In this document: piece by piece, positions 24,521 through 32,728 of the stretch
How positions within the stretch are numbered: position 1 is the first letter of the stretch
Layout of the letters: each line of letters opens with the position of its first letter
Assembly: GCF_002157205.1 (NCBI RefSeq)
Contig: NZ_CP021358.1
Location: forward strand, 558,001 to 622,000
Source: Kushneria marisflavi
GTDB lineage: Bacteria > Pseudomonadota > Gammaproteobacteria > Pseudomonadales > Halomonadaceae
DNA: 64,000 bases
Reading direction: 5' to 3'
Program-made: the position numbers and the translations under genes
The notes under the pieces: generated by a model
Database searches by the model: none
What the model was told of the DNA's origin: nothing
The model's input: only the letters and a program-made list of their open reading frames with translations

Positions 24521-25570
24521 ATGAGCCAGCAGCCCTCCGAGGAGAAAACGCTACCGCCATCGGCGAAAAAGCTCCGCGATGCACGCAAGAAGGGCCAGGT
24601 CGCCAAAAGTGCAGACCTGGTCACCGCCATGCAGATGATGGCCTGCACGCTCTATCTGGCCATTACTGCCGGTGATTTTTTCGCGCGACTACAGGGCCTG
24701 CTTGACCTGACCGCACGCCTATATACTGATCCTTTCGATACTCTCTGGCCGCGCCTGGTGACACAGGCTGGCGAGATACTGCTGATTTTCACGTTGCCTC
24801 TGGTAGCACTGATATTCCTGGTGGTTGTCTTGACCAACATTGGCGTCTCCCGCGGGTTCGTCTTTTCTGGCGAGCCAGTACTGCCCAAGGCGGAAAAGAT
24901 CAATCCTGTGGAAGGGCTTAAACGAATATTCTCGGTTCGCGGCATCATCGAGTTTTTCAAGTCGCTGCTCAAGATGACAGCACTCATGGTAGCGCTAATC
25001 ATCGTTTATCGACTCGGATTGCAGTCGTTAATGGAGTCTTCCTATTGTGGCCTGGGCTGTATGCAGGGCACCTTCCTTGACCTGTTGAAACCACTGACCA
25101 TCACCGCTCTGGCCGCGTTTCTATTGGTCGGCGCCATTGATGTATTGCTGCAGCGCTGGCTTTTCAGACGCGATCAACGCATGACCAAAACCGAACAGAA
25201 ACGCGAACGAAAGGATCAGGAAGGTGACCCAACGCTGAATCAGGTACGCCGCAGAGAGCGACGCAAAATGCACGAGCTGAATGCCAAAATCGGGATACAG
25301 CATACCTCTGTAATGATCGGTACAAAGGAGGGTTGGCTGGTAGGTATTCGGTATGTACGTGGTGAGACCCCAGTGCCTGTCATCACCTGCAAGGCATCGG
25401 CCAATGCTGCTGCATTGCTGCTCGAAAGTGCCAACCAGCGCCATATTCCACGAGTTGCTGATTCGCAGCTTGCTGAAGCGATCGCTACTCGTGCCGGTAA
25501 CGGTGAACCGATTCCTGAAGGGACCTTTCAATCGATTGCCGATGTTCTTGTGGCCGCACGTTTGATCTAA
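24521..25570 (+). CDS. sctU: T3SS export switch protein SctU lacking the NPTH site
   Basis: 349 residues. Four membrane helices in the N-terminal half and the family start SEEKTLPPSAKKLRDARKKGQVAKS identify SctU/FlhB (start residues PSAKKLRDARKKGQVAKS are hallmark). The linker KTEQKRERKDQEGDPTLNQV is normal. In the cytoplasmic domain, the autocleavage motif NPTH is replaced: alignment of S-V-V-V-R-NPTH-I-A-V with the sequence here gives SVMIG-TKEG-WLVGIRY, and the following ETPVPVITCKA, then HIPRVADSQLAEAI and GEPIPEGTFQSIADVL are conserved. Cleavage at Asn-Pro is needed in model systems for switching from early to late substrates. The gene is otherwise intact. It closes the T3SS locus. Confidence 0.95.
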   Translation: MSQQPSEEKTLPPSAKKLRDARKKGQVAKSADLVTAMQMMACTLYLAITAGDFFARLQGLLDLTARLYTDPFDTLWPRLVTQAGEILLIFTLPLVALIFLVVVLTNIGVSRGFVFSGEPVLPKAEKINPVEGLKRIFSVRGIIEFFKSLLKMTALMVALIIVYRLGLQSLMESSYCGLGCMQGTFLDLLKPLTITALAAFLLVGAIDVLLQRWLFRRDQRMTKTEQKRERKDQEGDPTLNQVRRRERRKMHELNAKIGIQHTSVMIGTKEGWLVGIRYVRGETPVPVITCKASANAAALLLESANQRHIPRVADSQLAEAIATRAGNGEPIPEGTFQSIADVLVAARLI

Positions 25571-25759
25571 CCAAATTAAATGACGAAAAGATTCACATCA
25601 TCTTTTTCATAAGACGCACCCTATACATGCAGAAGATGGCATTAACTTCTCGCTTTTATGGATCCAAGACCGAGATCGAGAATCTGCTGTAGCAGCGCAC
25701 TCCGCAAAAAAGCCTCCATGTGAACATCGGCAATGGTCACAGGAAAGCAGCACTGCTAA
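25571..25759. other. Spacer between sctU and the integrase remnant
   Basis: No gene or clear terminator was recognised here. The sequence is moderately AT-rich and lacks the compact layout of the T3SS genes; it may be eroded mobile-element sequence. Confidence 0.4.
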
Positions 25760-25954
25760 CCCCGGGCTTTATCTGAACTCAAGACACACGGCCCGCGGAT
25801 TGGCCGTATATTTCCGATAGACGCCTACGCGGCATTTACCCAGGCATTGAACCGGACAACGATTGTCCTGCCAAAGGGTCAAAGGACACACGTGCTGCGA
25901 CACACGTTCGCCAGTCACTTCATCATGAATGGTGTGGCGTTGACACAACGTTGA
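25760..25954 (+). pseudogene. Tyrosine integrase remnant (P2-type phage integrase)
   Basis: A frame without a start encodes IGRIFPIDAYAAFTQAL, then TIVLPKGQRTHVLRHTFASH and FIMNGV, before a TGA at 25952-25954. LPKGQ-THVLRHTFASHFMMNG is the catalytic R-x-x-H region of P2-family phage integrases. The upstream catalytic domain is gone, an in-frame stop (25757-25759) precedes the fragment, and the downstream segment with the Tyr nucleophile (normally LQ-ILGHS then MRYAH) is missing. It lies 60 bp from the 3' end of tRNA-Ile2 and is the trace of an element that integrated there. Confidence 0.8.
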
Positions 25955-26014
25955 CACCGGGTACAAATGAGGGCGATGAGACAGGCGAGAAATAGCGTAA
26001 GCTATTGAAATAAT

Positions 26015-26091
<77 letters not shown>

Positions 26092-26165
26092 TGATATTGC
26101 GGTTGCGTATGATACCCAAAGCATTGCCGTGAGGCCAGTGCCGTTAATCAACAAGGAGTGAGCAC

Positions 26166-26762
26166 ATGCGTGATCGTTTCTGGAAAATGCTGGGCGTGGC
26201 AAGCGTAACGCTTGCAGTGACCTCCCAGGCACAGGCGGCCTGGCAATTTGTGCCGGCTGACAGTGAGATTACCGCTCATGTGGCAGGTCAGGGGCAGCGC
26301 GGCCCAATGGAGCGCACCTATCATGTCTCCGATCTTCAGGGCACCATCGATGATGAAGGTCGGTTCGAGATGCCTCTGCGTCTTGAGCAGACTGACCTGC
26401 TGGGTAAGAAAGGTGGCCTGGGCGGCCTTTTGTCGGGACTTTCATCCGACTCGGCCATGGTAACGCTGTCCACGAAGGTGAATCCGGCCTGGCTGAGCAA
26501 CCTGCAACCGGGAGACTCGACCACCCGCAATGTGACGCTGACCGCCAGTGGCAATCACTTCGAGCGCAGTGAACAGGTCCCTCTGACACTTGAGCGCCTG
26601 GATCAACAGTACTATCACCTGACACTGGCCGAGCCCATTAGTGTAGATACCCAGCAGTTGATGAAGCTGGATAATGCACAGACTGTTTTGTCGCTGCTGG
26701 GTTACAAGCGTCTGGACAATGCCATACCGATCGAATTCAATGCCCGACTGATCGAGCGCTGA
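26166..26762 (+). CDS. YceI-like periplasmic protein
   Basis: 198 residues with a clear signal peptide (VASVTLAVTSQAQA, cleavage before AWQF). The mature part follows the YceI lipocalin-like pattern: WQFVPADSEITAHVAGQ at the start, a GRFEMPLRLEQTDLL region, and alternating strands to the C-terminus. YceI proteins bind isoprenoid-type lipids in the periplasm; the ligand here is unknown. The ribosome site AAGGAG is about 7 nt upstream. It lies just outside the tRNA and appears to be chromosomal backbone. Confidence 0.75.
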   Translation: MRDRFWKMLGVASVTLAVTSQAQAAWQFVPADSEITAHVAGQGQRGPMERTYHVSDLQGTIDDEGRFEMPLRLEQTDLLGKKGGLGGLLSGLSSDSAMVTLSTKVNPAWLSNLQPGDSTTRNVTLTASGNHFERSEQVPLTLERLDQQYYHLTLAEPISVDTQQLMKLDNAQTVLSLLGYKRLDNAIPIEFNARLIER

Positions 26763-26776
26763 TCGATAACATCAAA

Positions 26777-26798
26777 GCGCCCGGCAGGAGCCGGGCGC
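26777..26798 (-). terminator. GC-rich hairpin between yceI-like and holin genes
   Basis: Perfect 9-bp stem GCGCCCGGC (26777-26785) with GCCGGGCGC (26790-26798) and an AGGA loop. Read on the minus strand it is followed by TTTGAT, so it most likely ends the lysis operon; the convergent yceI-like gene may share it. The T-run is short. Confidence 0.6.
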
Positions 26799-26818
26799 GA
26801 AGACTGGATGCAACAGGA

Positions 26819-27442
26819 TCAATCCTGAGTATCCCTTGGACGTGGTGGAGGGCCCTCCTGGCCACGATCATTCATGCCCATATGCGTTTCCTCCATCATG
26901 ACACGGCGTTCCACGCTGTTGCCGTGCAGGTTAACACCCAGTATTCCGCTGGCGGAGAAAATCAGCCAGGTCATGACATCCACACAGTCCTGGATACGGT
27001 CCGGGTCTCTAATAACGGTAATGCAGATGGCCACAGACATAAGTGCCAGCATGCCACACAGTGTCCACCCCACCCCCGCTCGCCAGTCATTGTTGAAAAG
27101 CCCTGTAATAGCGCTTCCGGTTGCCCGCGACATCGACGGCTTTTGTGATGCGACATCCAACTGAAGCTTGATGCGTTCTATATCCAGCTGCCTGAGTCGC
27201 TCAATGGCCTCCGGGTTCTGATCCAGCATGTCCGTGACCCCTTGCGCAGAGGCATTTGCCCAGCACTCAAGGGTGGCAGCAACAATCGCTCCCAATGTGT
27301 CACAGTTATCCGGATTTTTAAAAAGCGCTGCCAGTTCAGGCGCCTCCTTTTCAAGACGTCGTCCGACGTCAGACCAGGCCATGACGATTTCCTCGCCGTT
27401 CTCTGGATGTCCCATCTCGACCAGTGTCAGGTTCGATGTCAT
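26819..27442 (-). CDS. Phage-type 3TM holin
   Basis: 207 residues. The soluble N-terminal part is helical (LEKEAPELAALFKNPD; IERLRQLDIERIKLQLDVAS); two strong membrane helices follow (WTLCGMLALMSVAICITVI and VDVMTWLIFSASGILGVNL), with a possible third weaker segment, and a charged tail. This layout matches phage '3TM holin' proteins that accompany GH108 muramidases. The start at 27442 has AGAGGGA 7 nt upstream and lies inside the 3' end of the muramidase gene (74-nt overlap), typical of compact phage lysis cassettes. It would form the membrane lesion that releases the enzyme. Confidence 0.7.
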   Translation of the reverse strand: MTSNLTLVEMGHPENGEEIVMAWSDVGRRLEKEAPELAALFKNPDNCDTLGAIVAATLECWANASAQGVTDMLDQNPEAIERLRQLDIERIKLQLDVASQKPSMSRATGSAITGLFNNDWRAGVGWTLCGMLALMSVAICITVIRDPDRIQDCVDVMTWLIFSASGILGVNLHGNSVERRVMMEETHMGMNDRGQEGPPPRPRDTQD

Positions 27443-28004
27443 ACATATCCCTCTCAAGCCTGACGACACGATCAATCCAGCCCTGTGCAAATGCCTGTTG
27501 TGAGACATCACGCCGTGCGAGATCGACCAGCCACGCCAGACGCAGCGCATTAATGGTACTCGCGAGTGTGTGACCGCTATTAACACCGCGAAGTTTGAGC
27601 ATGGCGTCCATTGCCCCGAGCGTCTGCGTTCCAATGCAACCGTCTGTCCCGATAGCGCTCCAGCGCCGTCCGTTATTGCTCAAGACATTCAACACCTCCT
27701 GTAATTGTCGTCCGGCCCGTTTGGTACCACTGTGTACGCCATAGTCCAGCAAGGTGACTGCCAGTGCGGGCGCACGCGCACTGATCTCATCCAGTTTCAT
27801 CGCATGCCAGTAGGTTTTCAGATAGATTTTCTCGGCCAGCGGCTGAGGCAGATCACGCATGCTTCCGCGAAAGCCGTGCTCGAATGCCACCTGCTGAGTA
27901 ATGCCATAATTGGTCGCCCCCCCGCGATCATCGGGGTGATCCACAAATCCGCCTTCGCGTTTCATCAGGGCGACGATAATCTTGCTGCGCTGTGATTCGT
28001 TCAT
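27369..28004 (-). CDS. GH108-family N-acetylmuramidase (phage endolysin type)
   Basis: 211 residues. The catalytic region reads KREGGFVDHPDDRGGATNYGIT, whose Glu (about residue 18) is the family's catalytic acid, followed by YLKTYWHAMKLDEI and LLDYGVHSGTKRAGRQLQEVL. The C-terminal half has the peptidoglycan-binding pattern DGCIGTQTLGAMDAM. It cuts the glycan backbone of peptidoglycan. No signal peptide, so it needs the adjacent holin to reach the wall. Start at 28004 with GGAGAG 4 nt upstream; a longer frame lacks a ribosome site. First gene of the minus-strand lysis operon, divergent from the repressor. Confidence 0.85.
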   Translation of the reverse strand: MNESQRSKIIVALMKREGGFVDHPDDRGGATNYGITQQVAFEHGFRGSMRDLPQPLAEKIYLKTYWHAMKLDEISARAPALAVTLLDYGVHSGTKRAGRQLQEVLNVLSNNGRRWSAIGTDGCIGTQTLGAMDAMLKLRGVNSGHTLASTINALRLAWLVDLARRDVSQQAFAQGWIDRVVRLERDMYDIEPDTGRDGTSRERRGNRHGLV

Positions 28005-28144
28005 AAGACTCTCCGCGTATACGGGTACTGCTTGAAGCGCTATTGGCGGACCGGGACGCGTTGACTTTTCACATGGCAATATTCAATCACCGGATGCACA
28101 ATATGCACACATTTGGTTAACAAAACCGAGTATGCGTGAGTTTT

Positions 28145-28165
28145 AATTATCCATCAAGGATAATT
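28145..28165. promoter_or_regulatory. Operator between lysis operon and repressor gene
   Basis: Inverted repeat AATTATCC (28145-28152) and GGATAATT (28158-28165) with spacer ATCAA, in the 197-bp divergent interval between the muramidase and repressor genes. The core TTATCC-N5-GGATAA recurs at 29025-29041 before the tail-spike-like gene. Confidence 0.65.
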
Positions 28166-28201
28166 ATGAGAAAGGTTTAATACTTCTGATGAGACCCCAC
28201 C

Positions 28202-28900
28202 ATGCTAAGAGTCAGTGAGATCAGACGTGAAAACGCACGCGCGTTACGCGACCAGGCCGGCAGTAACAAGGCATTTGCCGAGTGCGTAGGCGTAGAGCCG
28301 CCGGCAGCCAGTCGGGTTCTCAGCAACAAGGCGACCCGTAATATCGGCGATGATTTCGCACGTCGTATTGAAGCGGCATTCGGAAAGGAAGATGGATGGC
28401 TGGACAGCGTGCATCAGCAGGCTTTGCCCTACGAAGGCAATGTGATCCCCATGTCACCACGCAGTGACAACAGCATTGAACAGGCCCCTATCATGAATGG
28501 AATGGCCCCACTGCTCAGCTGGGTGCAGGCAGGGGCATGGACGGAAACCTCGGCAAGCATCATCGACCAGGGGGACCAGGAGTTCTTCCCCAGGCCCCCC
28601 AATTGCGGTCCGAGCTGCTTTGTACTTCGCGTGCGAGGGGAGTCAATGATGGAGGTCTATCCACCGGGCACCCTGATCTTTGTCGACCCGGATGTTCAGG
28701 CCATGTCGGGAGATGACGTCATCGTTCAGTGTGAAGAACACGGTAGTGCAGAGGCCACTTTCAAGCGCTACATCGAAGAACCCGGTCAGCCTCCCATGCT
28801 CAAGGCATTGAACAGAGGCTGGGCCCAGCAGTACATGACACTGGGGCCTCACTGTCGAATCATTGGTGTGGTCATGGCACAAATGATGCTTCGCCGATAA
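28202..28900 (+). CDS. CI/LexA-type repressor with self-cleaving S24 peptidase domain
   Basis: 232 residues. An N-terminal helix-turn-helix (about 5-65) contains SNKAFAECVGVEPPAASRVL. The C-terminal S24 peptidase domain has the Ser in RVRGESMMEVYPPGTLIFVD and the Lys in ATFKRYIEE. A likely Ala-Gly cleavage site is in SWVQAGAWTE just ahead of the catalytic domain. All parts for RecA-stimulated autocleavage are therefore present, as in lambda CI. It is divergent from the lysis pair, carries an operator just upstream of its own start, and the same operator precedes the next gene, so it probably represses itself, the lysis genes and the spike gene until DNA damage. Confidence 0.85.
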   Translation: MLRVSEIRRENARALRDQAGSNKAFAECVGVEPPAASRVLSNKATRNIGDDFARRIEAAFGKEDGWLDSVHQQALPYEGNVIPMSPRSDNSIEQAPIMNGMAPLLSWVQAGAWTETSASIIDQGDQEFFPRPPNCGPSCFVLRVRGESMMEVYPPGTLIFVDPDVQAMSGDDVIVQCEEHGSAEATFKRYIEEPGQPPMLKALNRGWAQQYMTLGPHCRIIGVVMAQMMLRR

Positions 28901-29023
28901 CGTATGGCCCTGCATCAGCAAATCACTGTTTAAAAAGGATTAATTGGACCAATCAAATTTAATTAACCATTTTGATCAAATTCGGCTTGACGGTATTAAC
29001 CAAATAATTAACCATGATTACAC

Positions 29024-29042
29024 GTTATCCATAAAGGATAAC
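29024..29042. promoter_or_regulatory. Second copy of the repressor operator
   Basis: GTTATCC (29024-29030), spacer ATAAA, GGATAAC (29036-29042): same half-sites and spacer length as the operator at 28145-28165. It lies 37 bp before the tail-spike-like gene. A TTGACG at 28987-28992 could be a -35 box, and the same 150-bp gap holds repeated ATTAACCA motifs. Confidence 0.65.
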
Positions 29043-29079
29043 AAGGCGGTACTAATCTGGTTATCTTTGGAGAATACTC

Positions 29080-30633
29080 ATGACTACTGTTACTGCTACT
29101 GCAATGAAGACCGTTCTCGATTTTGGTGCAGATGCTACCGGCAAGGCCGATAGTTCACAGGCTTTCAATGATGCTGCGGCGCACAGCGACATCGCGACAG
29201 TTATCGTACCGTCGGGCGACTATGTCATCGCCAAAACGGTTGATCTACAGTACAAAAATCTGAGCGGCCCCGGGCGTCTACGTGAAAATCAAAAAGGTAG
29301 GTGTGCCCGCATTCGTCCGGCCAGCGGACTCAGCGGGCCCATGTTCATCAATCAGGGGCCACTGGTTGAAAACCTGCTGATTCAGGGCCAAAAGGAAAGC
29401 GACAGCAAAATCGCATTCGATGCTTACGGCTACAACAGCGTTTTCAAAAACATTCATTTCACTAATATCCAGTACGCCATTTACGTCAAGGACATATTGG
29501 TTAATTTCACGATGGAGGACTGCGTCTGCATTCAGGTAGGTTATGGGCTTTATTGTGAAGACAGCAAAAACAGCTATTCGACAACAGCGCGTTTTTTGCG
29601 TAACGAATTCAACAACTGCGGAAATGCCTTTATTTTCCGCCGTCAAATTAATGGCAGCACGTTTCAGGACAACATTTTCGAGTTCCTGAGTGGTGACGCC
29701 GTAGCTGCATCACATATCTACGACTGCAACTTTATCGGCAATTGGTGGGAAAAGCGTCGCGACACAGGGACAGCTGCAGAGGTTCCGCTGATCGCGCCTA
29801 CGGATGAAACCGATGACGAGAGTGGCTACCCCGCCATTCGCAGCACCAGCTATCAGCAGATCATGAACTGTTTCGCGGCGGGCAATAAGGTGACCTGGGG
29901 CTGGCGCAACGTGTTCAGTTCTCTTTTACATGATGCGCGTATGGGTGGCGTTTCGGCTCAGGGGGGCGCCATGGTAGTCAGAAGCGCATCGGGTCGTGCC
30001 ATGCGCATTACGCCGGACAGCATTGTTCAGCAGGCAGACAAATGGGCCTATCTGCCACCTCTTGTGATTGAAGCCTGCAAAAACAGTGCGGGGTCGGCCA
30101 AGGGTATTGTCATGCGCACCAAGGGTGGACCACTGACGCTTGAAGACAGTGAAGATCAGGCCTTTTCGGATGCCATTACCATTGGCAAGGGCGATGGGCT
30201 CTATGAGCGCTATAGTCTGACCCGCAACGCTGCCGGCAAACCAACGGTCGGCCTGACCGGCGTCAGCGAAATGATGATCAACGGTGAAAAGGTCAAGCTG
30301 ACCACTGGCATCCCACAGCACTTCCTGTGGCGCCAGGACAAGCTCAGCCGTGGGTTGGGATGCTTTACAACCAATCAGGTCACAACGGAAGGCACGATCA
30401 AGCTGGTCACCGAATATCTGCTGGATAACCCGCTGATTCAGGTCACCGTTGAAGACCGTGGGGTTCGCTTTGATGGGCTCAAGCATTTGAACAGTTACAT
30501 CAACTCCAGCAAGACACGTCGCCAATGCACAGGGTTTGAGCTTTACTTTGTCGACGCTGACGGCAAACCGAAAACGCCGACGGCCTTTTCGATGCAGATG
30601 CTGACACTCAATCCGTCATTGCTGACCTCGTGA
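29080..30633 (+). CDS. Beta-helix tail-spike/pectate-lyase-like protein
   Basis: 517 residues. The start TVLDFGADATGKADSSQAFNDA is the classic entry of the pectate-lyase-3/right-handed beta-helix fold of phage tail spikes and depolymerases. Repeating strands follow (TVIVPSGDYVIAKTVDL; NSVFKNIHFTNIQYAIYVKD; LRNEFNNCGNAFIFRRQING; NIFEFLSGDAVAASHIYDCN) to about residue 280. The C-terminal 200 residues form another, mostly beta domain of unknown role. No signal peptide is present. A ribosome site GGAG lies 7 nt upstream. No tail or baseplate genes are nearby, so it is an orphan spike, and its export would depend on lysis or another route. Confidence 0.7.
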   Translation: MTTVTATAMKTVLDFGADATGKADSSQAFNDAAAHSDIATVIVPSGDYVIAKTVDLQYKNLSGPGRLRENQKGRCARIRPASGLSGPMFINQGPLVENLLIQGQKESDSKIAFDAYGYNSVFKNIHFTNIQYAIYVKDILVNFTMEDCVCIQVGYGLYCEDSKNSYSTTARFLRNEFNNCGNAFIFRRQINGSTFQDNIFEFLSGDAVAASHIYDCNFIGNWWEKRRDTGTAAEVPLIAPTDETDDESGYPAIRSTSYQQIMNCFAAGNKVTWGWRNVFSSLLHDARMGGVSAQGGAMVVRSASGRAMRITPDSIVQQADKWAYLPPLVIEACKNSAGSAKGIVMRTKGGPLTLEDSEDQAFSDAITIGKGDGLYERYSLTRNAAGKPTVGLTGVSEMMINGEKVKLTTGIPQHFLWRQDKLSRGLGCFTTNQVTTEGTIKLVTEYLLDNPLIQVTVEDRGVRFDGLKHLNSYINSSKTRRQCTGFELYFVDADGKPKTPTAFSMQMLTLNPSLLTS

Positions 30634-30660
30634 GCCAATCAGGGATCGAGTGTCAACGTA

Positions 30661-30692
30661 AAAAGGGGCGCCTGTTAAAGGCGCCCCTTTTT
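30661..30692. terminator. Bidirectional terminator
   Basis: Stem GGGGCGCC (30665-30672) with GGCGCCCC (30680-30687), 7-nt loop, A-run before and TTTTT after. It serves the spike-like gene (plus) and the convergent aldo/keto reductase gene (minus). Confidence 0.92.
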
Positions 30693-30721
30693 CATTCGAT
30701 CAGAGCAGAAGCTTAAACGCC

Positions 30722-31522
30722 TCACTCATCCCATGCCGGCGCAAAGGAAGGATTGGCGATGCGCTCGCCGCGATCCAATGCATTAATGCGCTCGATCTCA
30801 TCATCACCCAGCGACAGATTCATGGCGTCCAGGTTGGACTGCTGGTGGGCTCGTTTTGTGGAAGAAGGAATCACCACGATATCGCGCGCCGCTACCCAGG
30901 CCAATGCTACCTGTGCCGGTGTGACATGGTGATGCTCGGCAATCTGTTTGAGCGTATCATCTTCCATGACCTTACCCACCGCCAGTGGCATGTAACCGGT
31001 CACTCTGAGCCCCTTTTTACTGCAGTGCTCTGCAAGCGCCTTGTTGGCCAGAAAGGGATGCACCTCGATCTGATTGGTGATGAGCTGATCACCACCCTCG
31101 ACGCCAAGCACCTCGTCGATCTGGGCGATGGTAAAGTTGGACACGCCGATATGACGCGTCAGCCCACGCGATCTTGCTTCGACAAGTGCCCCGATGGACT
31201 CGGCGATCGGGACTTCGTTATTCGGAGACGGCCAGTGCAACAGCACCAGGTCCACATGGTCGGTGCCGAGTTTTTCAAGACTCTCTTCAAGACTCTTGAT
31301 GAGATCGTCATGGGTAAAGCGATCGGTCCAGACCTTGGTGGTCAAAAAGATATCTTCCCGCGCCACACCGCTTTCGGCGATGGCACGTCCGACGTCAGCT
31401 TCATTACCATACATCTGCGCGGTGTCGATATGTCGATAGCCCAGTTCAAGCGCCGTTGTCACCGAATCGATGACCTCCTGGCCCTTGAGGCGATAGGTAC
31501 CCAGACCAATATCGGGAATCAT
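30722..31522 (-). CDS. dkgB: Aldo/keto reductase, 2,5-diketo-D-gluconate reductase B-like
   Basis: 266 residues. An NADPH-dependent AKR with the full catalytic set: GYRHIDTAQMYGNEADVG (Asp and Tyr), LTTKVW (Lys), LVLLHWPSP (His), plus GVSNF and the coenzyme-binding IPSSTKRAHQQSN. Closest by look to DkgB, which reduces diketogluconate and methylglyoxal-like carbonyls. Start set at the ATG at 31522, since AGGAGG lies 4 nt before it; an ATG at 31537 lies upstream of that ribosome site. Confidence 0.85.
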   Translation of the reverse strand: MIPDIGLGTYRLKGQEVIDSVTTALELGYRHIDTAQMYGNEADVGRAIAESGVAREDIFLTTKVWTDRFTHDDLIKSLEESLEKLGTDHVDLVLLHWPSPNNEVPIAESIGALVEARSRGLTRHIGVSNFTIAQIDEVLGVEGGDQLITNQIEVHPFLANKALAEHCSKKGLRVTGYMPLAVGKVMEDDTLKQIAEHHHVTPAQVALAWVAARDIVVIPSSTKRAHQQSNLDAMNLSLGDDEIERINALDRGERIANPSFAPAWDE

Positions 31523-31819
31523 GTGACCTCCTGTCATATGGCGCTCGAAGCGCCGTGTAACGGCTTGACGACCATTGGCCGTGGACCCTTGATCGATAGT
31601 CCAGTAATGACATTAGTCCCTGCGCCGTGTCTTTCAAGTCGTTAGCCTGCAAATCATGTCGACAGAACCGACGAGCATGGGCATGATTGGCCCCAGGAAA
31701 GCCCCTCCTCGACTTTAGTAATGACACTCATTTGCGAACATGCGAGACTGCGCCGCCAGTAGTCTGGAAGACAACATTATCGCCGACGTTGCCGGCAATC
31801 ATCCGGAAAAGAGATCGCT

Positions 31820-32716
31820 ATGATCAAATGGACAATCGTGGCCCTGATCGTGGCCAGTATTCTTTATGTGCATTTTCGTGGCCGCGTTCGTCACAAGCCC
31901 TTCCGCCAGCTGTCGGACCACTCGAGCTTCATGGCGCCCATCAATGCGTTCATGTATCTGTTTTCAAAAGTGCCGGACCGCCCCTACCACCGCGCCGAAG
32001 ACTTCCCGGGCATTGAAGCACTGACCGCTCGCTGGGAAGAAATTCGCGATGAGGCCCTGACACTTGAAAATCACATCAAGGGCTCGGCCAAAAAGGACGA
32101 CGCCGGATTCAATTCGTTTTTCCGACGTGGCTGGAAGCGCTTTTATCTCAAGTGGTACGGCGAAAGCCATGAGTCAGCGCGCCAGCTCTGCCCGCGCACG
32201 ACCGAGATTCTGGCCGGGATTCCCGGTGTAAAGGCAGCCATGTTCGCCGAGCTACCCGCCGGCAGCAAGCTGATGAAACATCGCGACCCTTATGCCGGCT
32301 CGATCCGCTACCATCTCGGCCTGCGTACACCCAACGATGATCGCTGCCGCATCAATGTGGATGGCATCGATTACAGCTGGCGAGACGGGGAAGCCGTGCT
32401 CTTTGATGAGACCTTCATTCATTACGCCCAGAACGATACAGAACAGAACCGCCTGATCCTGTTCTGCGATATCGAGCGACCCATGAAGTATCGCTGGGCA
32501 GCGGCGGTCAATCGCTGGTTCAGTCGCAACGTGATGGCTGCGGCGGCTTCCCCCAATGATGACAACGATCACACCGGCGGGCTCAACCGTGCCTTCAAGT
32601 ACATCTACAAGGTTCGTGAAGCCGGCAAGCGTCTCAAAAAGAAGAACAAGACACTGTATTACGTGATCAAGTGGCTGATCTTTGGCGGCATTATCGTCGG
32701 CCTGCTGTCACTGTAA
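31820..32716 (+). CDS. lpxO: LpxO-like lipid A 2-hydroxylase (Asp/Asn beta-hydroxylase family)
   Basis: 298 residues. One N-terminal membrane anchor (WTIVALIVASILYVHF) and a C-terminal hydrophobic helix (VIKWLIFGGIIVGLLSL). The Fe(II)/2-oxoglutarate site is in KHRDPYAGSIRYHLGL (His-x-Asp) and the second His in ETFIHYAQND, with the oxoglutarate Arg in QNRLILFCD. LpxO adds a 2-hydroxyl to a lipid A acyl chain at the inner membrane. The ribosome site before 31820 is modest. The next gene begins 12 nt after the stop. Confidence 0.82.
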   Translation: MIKWTIVALIVASILYVHFRGRVRHKPFRQLSDHSSFMAPINAFMYLFSKVPDRPYHRAEDFPGIEALTARWEEIRDEALTLENHIKGSAKKDDAGFNSFFRRGWKRFYLKWYGESHESARQLCPRTTEILAGIPGVKAAMFAELPAGSKLMKHRDPYAGSIRYHLGLRTPNDDRCRINVDGIDYSWRDGEAVLFDETFIHYAQNDTEQNRLILFCDIERPMKYRWAAAVNRWFSRNVMAAAASPNDDNDHTGGLNRAFKYIYKVREAGKRLKKKNKTLYYVIKWLIFGGIIVGLLSL

Positions 32717-32728
32717 CGCCGACCCTTC

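Noticed and set aside
26819..30633. Complete prophage or R-type pyocin
   Set aside because: Only lysis, repressor and spike-like genes are present; no sheath, tube, baseplate, capsid or terminase genes lie in or near the region.
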